Shown here: positions 7,329 through 14,728 of the stretch, piece after piece
Layout of the letters: the number at the start of each line of letters is the position of its first letter
Numbering within the stretch: position 1 is the stretch's first letter
Source of the DNA: SHWC01 sp945902735
GTDB lineage: Bacteria; Pseudomonadota; Alphaproteobacteria; UBA828
Direction of reading: 5' to 3'
NCBI GenBank assembly: GCA_945902735.1
Contig: CAMDNF010000030.1
Location: 1 to 26,631, forward strand
DNA length: 26,631 bases
Program-made: the position numbers and the translations under genes
The notes under the pieces: generated by a model
The model's database searches: none
Told to the model about the DNA's origin: nothing
Seen by the model: the letters and a program-made list of their open reading frames with translations, nothing else

Positions 7329-9629
7329 ATGTCGACCACGATCGTTGCCGAGCGCGCACCCAAAGCCAAATTGAAGTGGGTCGGTACACGCGGACCACGT
7401 CCCGATGGCATCGACAAGGTAACCGGTCGCGCCCGCTACGGCGCCGATTTTCGTCTGCCCGGTATGTTGGTGGGCAGGGTGTTGCGTAGCCCGCACGCCC
7501 ATGCGCGCATCCGCGGCATCGACATCTCGAAAGCGGCCGCGCTGCCGGGCGTCAAGGCGATCGTCACGCGCGACGATTTCCGCGACATGCCCTCTGAGTT
7601 CGTGCCGGCCGGCGAGATGATGGTCAATTACCGCGACATCGTGCGCAATGTCATGGCGCGCGAGAAGGCGCTTTACGAAGGCCACGCGGTTGCCGCCGTG
7701 GCGGCGACCAGTGCCTCGATCGCGCGCGAAGCCCTGAGCCTGATCAAGGTCGATTACGAGGTGCTGCCGCACGTGATCGATTCGGCCGAGGCCATGCGCG
7801 CCGATGCGCCTTTGCTCGATGAGACCATGATCACCGCGGGTGTTGATCCGGCACCGACCAAGCCGTCGAACGTTGCCAAGCGCGTCGAGTTTTCGACCGG
7901 CGACCTCAAGGCGGGTTTCGCCCAGGCCGACCTGGTGATCGAGCGCACCTTTGCGACCAAGCCCGTGCATCAAGGTTATCTGGAACCGCATGCCTGTTTG
8001 GCGAATGTGAATGAGGCGGGTCATGCCGAGCTCTGGTGCACGACGCAGGGTCATTTCGTCGTGCGCTCGCACTGCGCCAAGCTGCTCGGCATGGAGCTGT
8101 CGCAGATCCGCGTCGTCGCGACGGAGATCGGTGGCGGCTTTGGCGGTAAGACCGTGGTCTATCTCGAGCCGGTTGCGCTCGCGCTCTCGCGCAAGTCCAA
8201 GCGGCCGGTCAAAATGGTGATGACGCGCGAGGAAGTGTTCCGCTCCACCGGGCCGACCTCGGGCGCGCATATGAAGGTCAAGATCGGCGCGCGCAAGGAC
8301 GGCAAGATCACCGCCGCCGAGGCCGAATTGATCTACGAAGCGGGCGCGTTTCAAGGTTCGCCGGTTGGCCCCGGGTGCATGTGCGCCTTTGCGCCCTATG
8401 AGCTTGAGAACGCGCGCGTGGTTGGCTTTGACGTGATTTCGAACCGACCGAAAGTTGCGGCCTATCGGGCGCCCGGTGCGCCAATTTCCGAATACGCGGT
8501 CGAGTGTGTCATCGATGAGCTGGCGCAAAAACTCGGCATCGATCCGATCGAACTCCGCCTGAAGAACGGCGCCAAGGCCGGCACCCGTGCGCTCTATGGA
8601 CCGAAGTTCGGAGAGATCGGGTTGGTTGCCACGCTCGAAGCCGCCAAGAACCACCCGCACTATAAGGCGCCGCTCGGACCCAATCAGGCACGCGGCATCG
8701 CCTCGGGCTTCTGGTTCAATATCGGCGGCGAAAGCTGCGCCTCGCTGCATATTAACGAGGACGGCTCGGTCACGCTCATGATAGGCACGCCCGATATCGG
8801 TGGCTCGCGTGCCTCGATGGCCTTGATGGCGGCCGAGACCCTGGGCATCGATGTTGCGCACGTCCGCACCTTGATCGTCGATACGGATTCGATTGGCTAC
8901 ACCTTCCTCACGGGCGGCAGTCGGGTCACCTTCGCGACCGGCATGGCCACCGTGGACGCGGCCAAGGATGCGATCCGTCAGCTTTGCGCGCGCGCCGCCA
9001 AGATTTGGGAAGTTCCCGAGGATTCGGTGGTATGGGAAGACGGCTGCGCCAAACGGATTGGCGATAAGGCCGCCAATGTGCCGCCAATGTCATTGGCCGA
9101 ACTCGCCGGCAAAGCGGGCAAGACCGGCGGGCCGATCTCCGGCCATGCGGAGATCAACGCTCAAGGTGCCGGCCCAACCTTCGGCACGCACGTGGTCGAT
9201 GTCGAGGTCGACAAGGAAACCGGGCGGGTCGACATCAAGCGCTACACGGTTATTCAGGACGCCGGCAAAGCGGTGCACCCGGGCTATGTTGAAGGCCAAT
9301 TCCAAGGCGGCGCGGCGCAGGGCGTCGGCTGGGCACTTAACGAAGAGTATGTCTATGGCGCCGACGGCAAATTGCAGAACGCGGGCTTCCTCGACTATCG
9401 CATGCCCGTGACGTCGGATTTGCCGATGATCGATACGGTGATTGTCGAAGTGCCCAACCCGGCGCATCCCTTTGGCGTGCGTGGCGTTGGCGAGACGCCG
9501 ATCGTGCCGCCCATGGCGGCGATCGCGAATGCGGTATCGCGCGCCATCGGTACGCGTTTGTGCGAACTGCCGATGTCTCCGCCCAAAGTGCTGAAGGCGA
9601 TTCAGGCGCACAAGGCAAACGGCGGATGA
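7329..9629 (+). CDS. Molybdenum hydroxylase molybdopterin-binding large subunit (CoxL/XdhC-fold), copy 1
   Basis: Catalytic subunit of a xanthine-dehydrogenase-family enzyme that hydroxylates a carbon (aromatic N-heterocycle or aldehyde) using water-derived oxygen. The 766-residue protein has the Mo-cofactor segment GGGFGGK after residue 270 and the conserved base Glu722 in GVGETPIVPP. Around residues 378-385 it reads AYRAPGAP. True aerobic CO dehydrogenases have a Cys-containing AYRCSFR motif here, so CO oxidation is unlikely. A GGAGG ribosome binding site lies about eight bases before the ATG. It forms an operon with the two preceding subunits and is followed after 64 bp by a MoaD-like gene. 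No cofactor-insertion factor (XdhC/CoxF, MocA) is in the window, so maturation must come from elsewhere. Confidence 0.94.
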   Translation: MSTTIVAERAPKAKLKWVGTRGPRPDGIDKVTGRARYGADFRLPGMLVGRVLRSPHAHARIRGIDISKAAALPGVKAIVTRDDFRDMPSEFVPAGEMMVNYRDIVRNVMAREKALYEGHAVAAVAATSASIAREALSLIKVDYEVLPHVIDSAEAMRADAPLLDETMITAGVDPAPTKPSNVAKRVEFSTGDLKAGFAQADLVIERTFATKPVHQGYLEPHACLANVNEAGHAELWCTTQGHFVVRSHCAKLLGMELSQIRVVATEIGGGFGGKTVVYLEPVALALSRKSKRPVKMVMTREEVFRSTGPTSGAHMKVKIGARKDGKITAAEAELIYEAGAFQGSPVGPGCMCAFAPYELENARVVGFDVISNRPKVAAYRAPGAPISEYAVECVIDELAQKLGIDPIELRLKNGAKAGTRALYGPKFGEIGLVATLEAAKNHPHYKAPLGPNQARGIASGFWFNIGGESCASLHINEDGSVTLMIGTPDIGGSRASMALMAAETLGIDVAHVRTLIVDTDSIGYTFLTGGSRVTFATGMATVDAAKDAIRQLCARAAKIWEVPEDSVVWEDGCAKRIGDKAANVPPMSLAELAGKAGKTGGPISGHAEINAQGAGPTFGTHVVDVEVDKETGRVDIKRYTVIQDAGKAVHPGYVEGQFQGGAAQGVGWALNEEYVYGADGKLQNAGFLDYRMPVTSDLPMIDTVIVEVPNPAHPFGVRGVGETPIVPPMAAIANAVSRAIGTRLCELPMSPPKVLKAIQAHKANGG

Positions 9630-9693
9630 GGAGCCAAGCGGTGGACCGACGGTTCACCGCGGCGCGCGCAACGGACTAGAGGCGGCGAGGATT

Positions 9694-9939
9694 ATGGCCA
9701 GAGTGGTATTAGGCCAAAATCTGCGCCGCTTCACCGATGGCGTCGATGAGCTCGACATCGACGCCGCGACGATCCAGCAGCTTCTAGCGCAGCTCAGCGC
9801 GCTCTATCCGAAGCTCGCGCCCCTTCTGGAGCGCGGGCTTGCGATCGCGATCGATGGCACGATTTATCAGGGCACCGTGCTCGCGCCCATCCCGCCCGAT
9901 GCCGAGGTCTTTCTGCTCCCCCCGATCGAAGGCGGATGA
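9694..9939 (+). CDS. MoaD/ThiS family small sulfur-carrier protein
   Basis: An 81-residue beta-grasp (ubiquitin-fold) protein ending in the diagnostic di-glycine: VFLLPPIEGG at the extreme C-terminus matches the MoaD tail, where the last glycine is adenylated and converted to a thiocarboxylate. In MoaD this provides the dithiolene sulfur of molybdopterin; relatives serve thiamin or cysteine synthesis. The gene is 64 bp after the molybdenum hydroxylase large subunit and on the same strand, so a supporting role in cofactor supply for that enzyme is the obvious inference. No MoaE, MoeB or ThiF partner is present here. It ends 17 bp from the convergent SDR gene. The short GGCGGATGACGCC hairpin (9931-9943) at the junction could separate the two transcripts. 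Confidence 0.75.
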   Translation: MARVVLGQNLRRFTDGVDELDIDAATIQQLLAQLSALYPKLAPLLERGLAIAIDGTIYQGTVLAPIPPDAEVFLLPPIEGG

Positions 9940-9956
9940 CGCCTCGCCGCGCGATC

Positions 9957-10730
9957 TCAGGACCAACCGGCATCCACGACATAGCTTTGCGCCGTGCACA
10001 TCGCGCTGTCATCGGCCGCGAGGAAAAGGACGGCGCGCGCCAAATCATCCGGCGTCAAATGCCGTTTCAGGCATTGGCTGTTCATCATCTCGGCTTCTGA
10101 CTCAGGCGTGAGCCAGAGCGTCTTTTGTCGCTCGGTCATCACCCAGCCGGGCATGATCATATTGACGCGGATATTCTCGGGCCCAAGGTCGGTCGCGAGC
10201 GAGCGCGTCAGGCCCCAGACGGCGGATTTCGCCAGCGAATAACACGGCATGCCGCCCTGGCCGATCACATAACTGATCGACCCCATATTGATGATGGAAC
10301 CGCCGCCGGCCTTTGCCATCGCCTTGCGCACCGCCTGCGCCGCGAACAATTGGTGGCGAATATTGACCGCGATCCGCTCGTCGAAATAAACTGGCGTTAC
10401 ATCGTCCAGCTTATGACGATCATCATTCGCGGCGTTGTTGACCAGCACGCGGATAGGCCCATCCGCCGCGATCACACATTCGACGGCGCGCCGCAGCGCC
10501 TCGATATCTTTCAGGTCGCATTGAATGAAGCGCGGGCGATCATAACCTCTCGCTTCAATCGCCTGTACCAGGGCATTCGAGGCGGGCGTGCTGATGTCGA
10601 CGAACGAAACGCGCGCGCCTTGCGCACAAAAATTCTCGACGATCGAGGCCCCGATGCCCGAGCCGCCACCGGTGACGAACACCACGCGATCGCGCAGGCT
10701 TGGATAGGTCGCGTATTGGCCTGTGTTCAT
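9957..10730 (-). CDS. SDR family oxidoreductase, XylB (D-xylose 1-dehydrogenase)-like
   Basis: A 257-residue SDR: TGGGSGIG at residues 20-27, Asp45 after the second strand (NAD preference), catalytic Ser151, Tyr164, Lys168 (YSLAK). From memory, several segments closely follow Caulobacter D-xylose 1-dehydrogenase XylB: VNNAANDDRHKLDDVT, the FDERIAVNIRHQLF stretch, SQCLKRHLTPDDLA, and the VVDAGWS C-terminus. A sugar or lactone-forming dehydrogenase is therefore more likely than a lipid or steroid enzyme, although the sugar is uncertain. It is the last gene of a three-gene minus-strand operon, six bases after the Gfo/Idh/MocA stop. No clear Shine-Dalgarno precedes it, which suggests coupling to the upstream gene. 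Confidence 0.88.
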   Translation of the reverse strand: MNTGQYATYPSLRDRVVFVTGGGSGIGASIVENFCAQGARVSFVDISTPASNALVQAIEARGYDRPRFIQCDLKDIEALRRAVECVIAADGPIRVLVNNAANDDRHKLDDVTPVYFDERIAVNIRHQLFAAQAVRKAMAKAGGGSIINMGSISYVIGQGGMPCYSLAKSAVWGLTRSLATDLGPENIRVNMIMPGWVMTERQKTLWLTPESEAEMMNSQCLKRHLTPDDLARAVLFLAADDSAMCTAQSYVVDAGWS

Positions 10731-10736
10731 GGGAGT

Positions 10737-11912
10737 CTAGAACGCCACCCAGGCGCTGTTGTTGTGGCCTGATTCAACCGCGCGGGCGAGGAAGCGCACG
10801 CCATCGACGCCGTCGGCGACGCTGGGTATAAGCATCGCCATGGGATCGGGCTTGCGCTTCTCGAGGCGCGCGGTCACGCGCTCGGCAAAGTCACGATAAA
10901 GCTGCGCGAACCCCTCGAGATAGCCTTCGGGATGGCCGGGTGGAATCCGGGTCGCGGCATTGGCCGCCGCGCCAAGCCCGGCGCCGCCCCGCGTCAAAGT
11001 CCGCGCCTGTTCGCCGAGCGGTGAATGGATCAGCAAATTTGGGTTCTCCTGCGCCCATTCGAGCCCGCCGGTCTCGCCATAGAAGCGCACCTTGAACGAA
11101 TTGGCATTGCCCGGCGCGCATTGGCTGGCCCAAATCATGCCGCGCGCGCCGCCCTTGAGGCGCAACATGACATGCGCATTGTCGTCGACCCGGCGGCCCT
11201 CAACGAAGCGATGCAAATCGGCCGCGATGGCCTCGGTCTCGAGCCCCGTCACGAAGCGGATCAGATTATAAGCGTGTGTGCCGAGATCGCCGAGACTGCC
11301 GACCGGGCCGCTTTGCGCCGGGTCGGTGCGCCAGAGCGCCTGCTTCTGGCCGCTCGCTTCGAGTTTGGTTGAGAGCCAATCTTGCGGGTACTCCGCCTGG
11401 ATCACGCGTAGCGTCCCGAGCGCACCGGCCCGCACCATATCGCGCATCTGTCGTACCAGCGGATAGCCGGTGTAGTTGTGTGTCAGGCAAAATTCGAGCT
11501 CGGTTTTTTCGACCAGTGCCGCCAGCGCCTCGGCGTCTTTCAAGTTCGTGGTCAGCGGCTTGTCGCAAATCACATGAATGCCAGCCTCGAGAAAGGCTTT
11601 AGCCGCCGGAAAATGCACATGGTTCGGTGTCACGATGGCAACGACATCGATGGGGTCGAGGCGCGCGGCCTCGCGCTTCGCCATCTCTTCGAAGCTGGCA
11701 TAGGCGCGTTCGGGTGCGACCAATAACCCCGCCGCCGAACTTCGGCTGCGCGCCGGGTCGGAGGAAAACGCGCCCGCCACCAATTCATAGCGATCGTCGA
11801 TACGCGAGGCGATGCGATGCACGCCACCGATGAACGCGCCTTCACCACCGCCGACCATGCCAAGCCGCAATCGGCGCGGCGCAGCTTTTAGCTTCTCACC
11901 CTCGATCGCCAT
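10737..11912 (-). CDS. Gfo/Idh/MocA family oxidoreductase
   Basis: A 391-residue NAD(P)-dependent sugar or inositol-type dehydrogenase. The Rossmann motif GMVGGGEGAFIG is at residues 18-29, the catalytic-lysine motif CDKPL at 117-121 (usually EKP; Lys118 here), and the GDLGTHAYNL segment at 208-217 supplies the conserved Asp/His (His213). The C-terminal half is the alpha/beta domain that binds the sugar. Family members oxidise or reduce sugar hydroxyls, often making 3-keto sugars, and frequently neighbour a TIM-barrel isomerase as here. The gene lies 12 bp downstream of that isomerase stop and 6 bp upstream of the XylB-like SDR, so the three are almost certainly co-transcribed. The exact substrate cannot be read from the sequence. 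Confidence 0.92.
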   Translation of the reverse strand: MAIEGEKLKAAPRRLRLGMVGGGEGAFIGGVHRIASRIDDRYELVAGAFSSDPARSRSSAAGLLVAPERAYASFEEMAKREAARLDPIDVVAIVTPNHVHFPAAKAFLEAGIHVICDKPLTTNLKDAEALAALVEKTELEFCLTHNYTGYPLVRQMRDMVRAGALGTLRVIQAEYPQDWLSTKLEASGQKQALWRTDPAQSGPVGSLGDLGTHAYNLIRFVTGLETEAIAADLHRFVEGRRVDDNAHVMLRLKGGARGMIWASQCAPGNANSFKVRFYGETGGLEWAQENPNLLIHSPLGEQARTLTRGGAGLGAAANAATRIPPGHPEGYLEGFAQLYRDFAERVTARLEKRKPDPMAMLIPSVADGVDGVRFLARAVESGHNNSAWVAF

Positions 11913-11924
11913 GACACGCCCCGC

Positions 11925-12983
11925 TCAGCTGGCGATACCGAGGATGCGGCGATTGGCGGCTTCATCCGTGCCGGCGCCGGCGAAATCATCGAATGCCTTT
12001 TCGGTCACACGGATGATGTGATCGCGAATGAAGGGGGCGCCTTCCGCCGCGCCGTCTTCGGGATGCTTGATGCAGCATTCCCATTCGAGCACGGCCCAGC
12101 CCTCATAATTATGCGCGGCGAGCTTGGAGAAGATCGCGCCGAAATCGATTTGCCCATCGCCCAGCGAGCGGAAGCGCCCGGCGCGGTTGAGCCATGGCTG
12201 ATAGCCCGAATAGACACCTTGTTTGGCGGTCGGGTTGAACTCTGCATCTTTGACATGGAACACCTTGATGCGCTCGGCATAGGCATCGATAAAGCCGAGA
12301 TAATCGAGCTGTTGGAGCAATAAATGACTCGGGTCATAAAGGATATTGCAGCGCGGGTGATTGTTGACACGGGTGAGGAACATTTCGAACGTCGCGCCGT
12401 CATATAAATCCTCGCCCGGGTGAATCTCGAAGCAGACATTGACGCCCGCGCGGTCGAACTCATCGAGAATTGGGCGCCATCGTCGGGCGAGCTCATCGAA
12501 CGCGGTTTCGATCAGACCGGCCGGCCGCTGCGGCCAGGGGTAGACATAAGGCCAAGCCAGCGCGCCTGGGAAACTTGCGTGGTTGGCCAGGCCGAGATTT
12601 TGTGAAGCCTTCGCCGCTTTCATGACCTGATCGATCGCCCAGGCCTGACGTGCCTTCGGCTTGCCGCGCACCTCGGGCGGCGCAAAGCCATCGAACATCG
12701 CGTCATAGGCTGGGTGCACCGCGACGAGCTGGCCCTGCAAATGGGTCGAGAGTTCGGTGATCGCGACGCCGTGTTGGGCGAGCGTGCCCCTGATCTCGTC
12801 GCAATAGGTCTTGCTGGTCGAGGCCTTATCGAGATCGATCAGGCGCTTGTCCCAGCTTGGTAGCTGAACGCCCTTAAAGCCTAGTTTGGCGGCCCATTGG
12901 CCAATCGAGCCGAGTGTGTTGAACGGTGCGCTATCGCCAACAAACTGCGCCAAGAAAATCGCCGGCCCCTTGATCGTTTTCAT
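11925..12983 (-). CDS. Sugar phosphate isomerase/epimerase (xylose isomerase-like TIM barrel)
   Basis: A 352-residue AP-endonuclease-2/xylose-isomerase-like TIM barrel. Likely metal ligands are visible in order: Glu in CFEIHPGE, Asp/His in LYDPSHL, His/Asp in VFHVKDAE, and Glu in VLEWE. Such enzymes isomerise, epimerise or dehydrate sugars and keto-sugars with a divalent metal. The start is well supported by AGGGAGG six bases before the ATG. It is the first gene of a minus-strand operon with Gfo/Idh/MocA and XylB-like genes; the set resembles alphaproteobacterial keto-sugar or polyol utilisation operons. The 178-bp upstream gap should carry its promoter. Confidence 0.92.
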   Translation of the reverse strand: MKTIKGPAIFLAQFVGDSAPFNTLGSIGQWAAKLGFKGVQLPSWDKRLIDLDKASTSKTYCDEIRGTLAQHGVAITELSTHLQGQLVAVHPAYDAMFDGFAPPEVRGKPKARQAWAIDQVMKAAKASQNLGLANHASFPGALAWPYVYPWPQRPAGLIETAFDELARRWRPILDEFDRAGVNVCFEIHPGEDLYDGATFEMFLTRVNNHPRCNILYDPSHLLLQQLDYLGFIDAYAERIKVFHVKDAEFNPTAKQGVYSGYQPWLNRAGRFRSLGDGQIDFGAIFSKLAAHNYEGWAVLEWECCIKHPEDGAAEGAPFIRDHIIRVTEKAFDDFAGAGTDEAANRRILGIAS

Positions 12984-13161
12984 CGTTGCCTCCCTTGGAC
13001 GCGATCGGCTTTCGCGTCGATCTCATTTGGTCGAGTAAAGACGATTGTGTTATCGGCGCCTCGGCGGGCTCACGATCATCCGCTTTAAAATCGGGATTGG
13101 GTCTCTTGCCCCCAATTCGTGAGCGAGATTGCCCTTTTTTATGTGCGGCCGTAAGAACCAA
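12984..13161. other. Intergenic gap between GST and sugar operon; contains an IS-end-like 12-mer
   Basis: No gene is seen here. It must hold the promoter of the sugar operon and the end of the GST transcript. At 13107-13118 it contains TGCCCCCAATTC, a perfect reverse-complement match to the terminal repeat of the IS element at 14529-14540, and a T6 run at 13135-13140. The match may be a scar of an older insertion or chance. Confidence 0.3.
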
Positions 13162-13758
13162 TCAGTCTAGCAGCGCGACAAAGCCGGGCAGTTTCCTCAT
13201 GCGTTCAAGCCAGCGCTGAATAGCGTCAAAGCCGTCGAGGCTGATGTCGCCATCACCTGCTTGCGAGATCGCCGGGAAAGCCGCGACGTCGGCAATTGTC
13301 GGGTGGTCCAGCGCGATCCAGTCACGTCCCTTGAGCCGATCGTTGTAGAGCTTGAGCGCGATGTCGCTACGCTCGCGCACGGTATTGGCGTTGATACAGA
13401 GCCAAGGAAACATCTTCGCGAGCCGCGCATCGTAGGGCCCGAGCCTCACCTCGAAGGCCGCCGCCGCCAACCAGCCATTCACGATCGCTTCTCGGTCCGG
13501 GTCGCGCGGCATCCAGGAATCGGGTCCATATTTGTGGACCAGCCACGCCAGAATGGCGTGGGAATCGCGCAGAACCACGGAGCCATCGGTCACCACCGGC
13601 AACTGTCCGAACGGATTGAGCGCGAGAAATTCGGGTGTATTGTGGTCTCCCTTCAGGAGGTCGACCGGGTGGCGTTTATAGGGCACGTTCAGAAACCCGA
13701 GAAGCAGCCTCACCTTGTAGCAGTTCAACGCGAGCGGCATGTTGAAGAGCGTGATCAT
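13162..13758 (-). CDS. Glutathione S-transferase family protein
   Basis: A 198-residue soluble protein with an N-terminal thioredoxin-fold GST domain (ITLFNMPLALNCYKVRLLL) and an all-helical C-terminal domain. The glutathione-binding landmarks are NPFGQLPVV with its cis-proline (about residues 48-56) and DSHAIL in place of the common ESxAIL (about 65-70). Family members conjugate glutathione to electrophiles, remove halide or reduce peroxides; a detoxifying role next to catabolic genes would be unsurprising but is not shown. GGGAG precedes the ATG by a normal distance. It is a single gene on the minus strand, with the IS remnant starting 50 bp upstream, so its original promoter region may have been altered. 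Confidence 0.9.
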   Translation of the reverse strand: MITLFNMPLALNCYKVRLLLGFLNVPYKRHPVDLLKGDHNTPEFLALNPFGQLPVVTDGSVVLRDSHAILAWLVHKYGPDSWMPRDPDREAIVNGWLAAAAFEVRLGPYDARLAKMFPWLCINANTVRERSDIALKLYNDRLKGRDWIALDHPTIADVAAFPAISQAGDGDISLDGFDAIQRWLERMRKLPGFVALLD

Positions 13759-13855
13759 GGCGGTCTCCCGATTCCTCCATCCATCGATGATCTAGGCTGC
13801 GAACCACTGAGCCTGTCCCCAGCCTTGGACCACTTCGCGCTGTAAAATTCCGGCT

Positions 13856-14316
13856 TCATCGGGCGGCCAGCCGGCCGGGGTTGCCGGTCGTCCGATGAAG
13901 CGCCGCAGGCACTTGGTTGCCGATCGCGCTGTGCGGTCGGACCTCATTGTAGTCTCTACGCCAAGCCTCGCATTTTCGTGCCGCCTCGTCGAGGCTGAGG
14001 AACCAATTCGCGTCTAGGCACTCGCTGCGGAATTTGCCGTTCAGGCTCTCGATGAACGCATTATCCGTCGGCCCTCACCCTGAGCTTGTCGAAGGGGCCG
14101 GGCCTCGAGAAGTCGAGCGTGACGCTGCGCAAGTACGCCCACAGGTCGAGCTCCTTGCTAATGAACTCGGGCCCGTTGTCGAGCAGGATCATCTTCGGAT
14201 ATCCGATCTCACCGGCGGCGCGGTCGAGCGTCGCGACGACATCGACGCCACGGTAGCTCTGACGCACCTCGATCGCCGGTGAGGGCCGCGTGAAGACATC
14301 GACGATGGTCAGAACG
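13856..14316 (-). pseudogene. IS3-family transposase OrfB, C-terminal part, frameshifted
   Basis: The minus-strand translation gives LTIVDVFTRPSPAIEV, then ILLDNGPEFISKELD, DFSRPG, and after a break NAFIESLNGKFRSECLD and RRDYNEVRPHSAIG, ending at TGA 13856-13858. These are the rve/DDE integrase-core segments of IS3 OrfB. The second catalytic Asp (DNGPEF) and the catalytic Glu (FIESLNG) remain; the first Asp lies in the deleted part. A short inserted repeat at 14072-14096 replaces about one codon and shifts the frame between DFSRPG and NAFIES. Non-functional. Confidence 0.85.
14072..14096. repeat. Short REP-like repeat inserted in OrfB
   Basis: A stretch of about 25 bases with core CCCTGAGCTTGTCGAAGGG sits where related OrfB genes encode only Lys (SRPG-K-PTDNAF). 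From general knowledge this core (or its complement CCCTTCGACAAGCTCAGGG) is dispersed in many alphaproteobacterial genomes. It adds about 22 bases and causes a frameshift. No second copy was noticed in the window. Confidence 0.6.
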
Positions 14317-14466
14317 CGGCATCAGGCCGCCATATTTCTTGCGCCAGTTGTAGTAGGTCGCCTCGCTGATCCCGGCCTTCCGGCAGACTTCGTCCACCGT
14401 CGTGCCTTCCTCAGCCTGCCGCAAAATGAACGCGATCTGCTGATCGCTGAGCCGCGACTTCTTCAT
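14317..14466 (-). pseudogene. IS3-family transposase OrfA, N-terminal part
   Basis: Starting at the ATG at 14466, the first 50 residues (MKKSRLSDQQIAFILRQAEE, then VCRKAGISEATYYNWRKKYG and GLMP) are a standard IS407-type OrfA helix-turn-helix domain. In related proteins GLMP is followed by SEMRRL and a leucine-zipper-like helix. Here the frame runs instead into OrfB sequence read out of frame, so the junction near 14317 marks a deletion removing the rest of OrfA and roughly the first half or more of OrfB. An N-terminal DNA-binding fragment could still be made. Confidence 0.85.
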
Positions 14467-14542
14467 GGAAATTCCTCCGTCCGGCCAGTGACGCTAAATT
14501 AGAATTTTCCAGCTATCAGCGATCCAAAGAATTGGGGGCAGG

Positions 14543-14728
14543 TCACTGCCCGAACAGCTGCTCCGATACGCGGCTCCATTCCTGCTTCGTTTCTTCCGAG
14601 AGGAACTCGGGCGGGGAGGGGATGGCCGGCTCGGGCATCGCTTCCGCGGCGTTCAATGGCCTGCGACCGGGATTGCCGTGGAGACGCTTGATGCGCGTCG
14701 GCTTCGGCTTGCGCCCGCGAATGGCCAT
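14543..14728 (-). pseudogene. Phage terminase small subunit, P27 family, 3' end removed by the IS
   Basis: The 61-residue product MAIRGRKPKPTRIKRLHGNP followed by GRRPLNAAEAMPEPAIP and SPPEFLSEETKQEWSRV is the typical N-terminal part of P27-type terminase small subunits, which recognise phage DNA for packaging and are normally about 120-160 residues long. The start has GAGG nine bases upstream. Translation ends at TGA 14543-14545, which is the first three bases of the IS terminal repeat, so the insertion both truncated the gene and supplied its stop. The rest of the gene is not found on the far side of the IS (13759-13807), nor is a large terminase subunit. It is a prophage or phage-derived fragment. 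Confidence 0.75.

Larger units (their letters stand above)
13808..14545 (-). mobile_element. IS3-family (IS407-type) insertion sequence, internally deleted remnant, 738 bp
   Basis: Both ends are visible. Reading inwards, the right end (minus strand from 14545) is TGACCTGCCCCCAATTCTTT and the left end (plus strand from 13808) is TGAGCCTGTCCCCAGCCTTG; these are imperfect inverted repeats starting TGA. Inside are the start of orfA and the C-terminal part of orfB on the minus strand, with the middle deleted. A complete element of this type is about 1.2-1.3 kb. No matching target duplication was found (CCAC on the left, CTGC on the right), which suggests decay or rearrangement at one side. With part of the catalytic domain missing and a frameshift, it cannot move by itself. 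Confidence 0.85.

Noticed and set aside
7269..8861. A 530-codon open frame on the minus strand opposite the first Mo subunit gene
   Set aside because: It lies entirely within well-supported plus-strand genes, has His/Arg/Asp-rich composition typical of antisense frames in GC-rich DNA, and shows no recognisable family.
13081..13161. Intrinsic terminator near the T6 run at 13135
   Set aside because: The only stem (ATTGGG/CCCAAT) is about 20 bases away from the T-run and no plus-strand gene lies upstream to be terminated.
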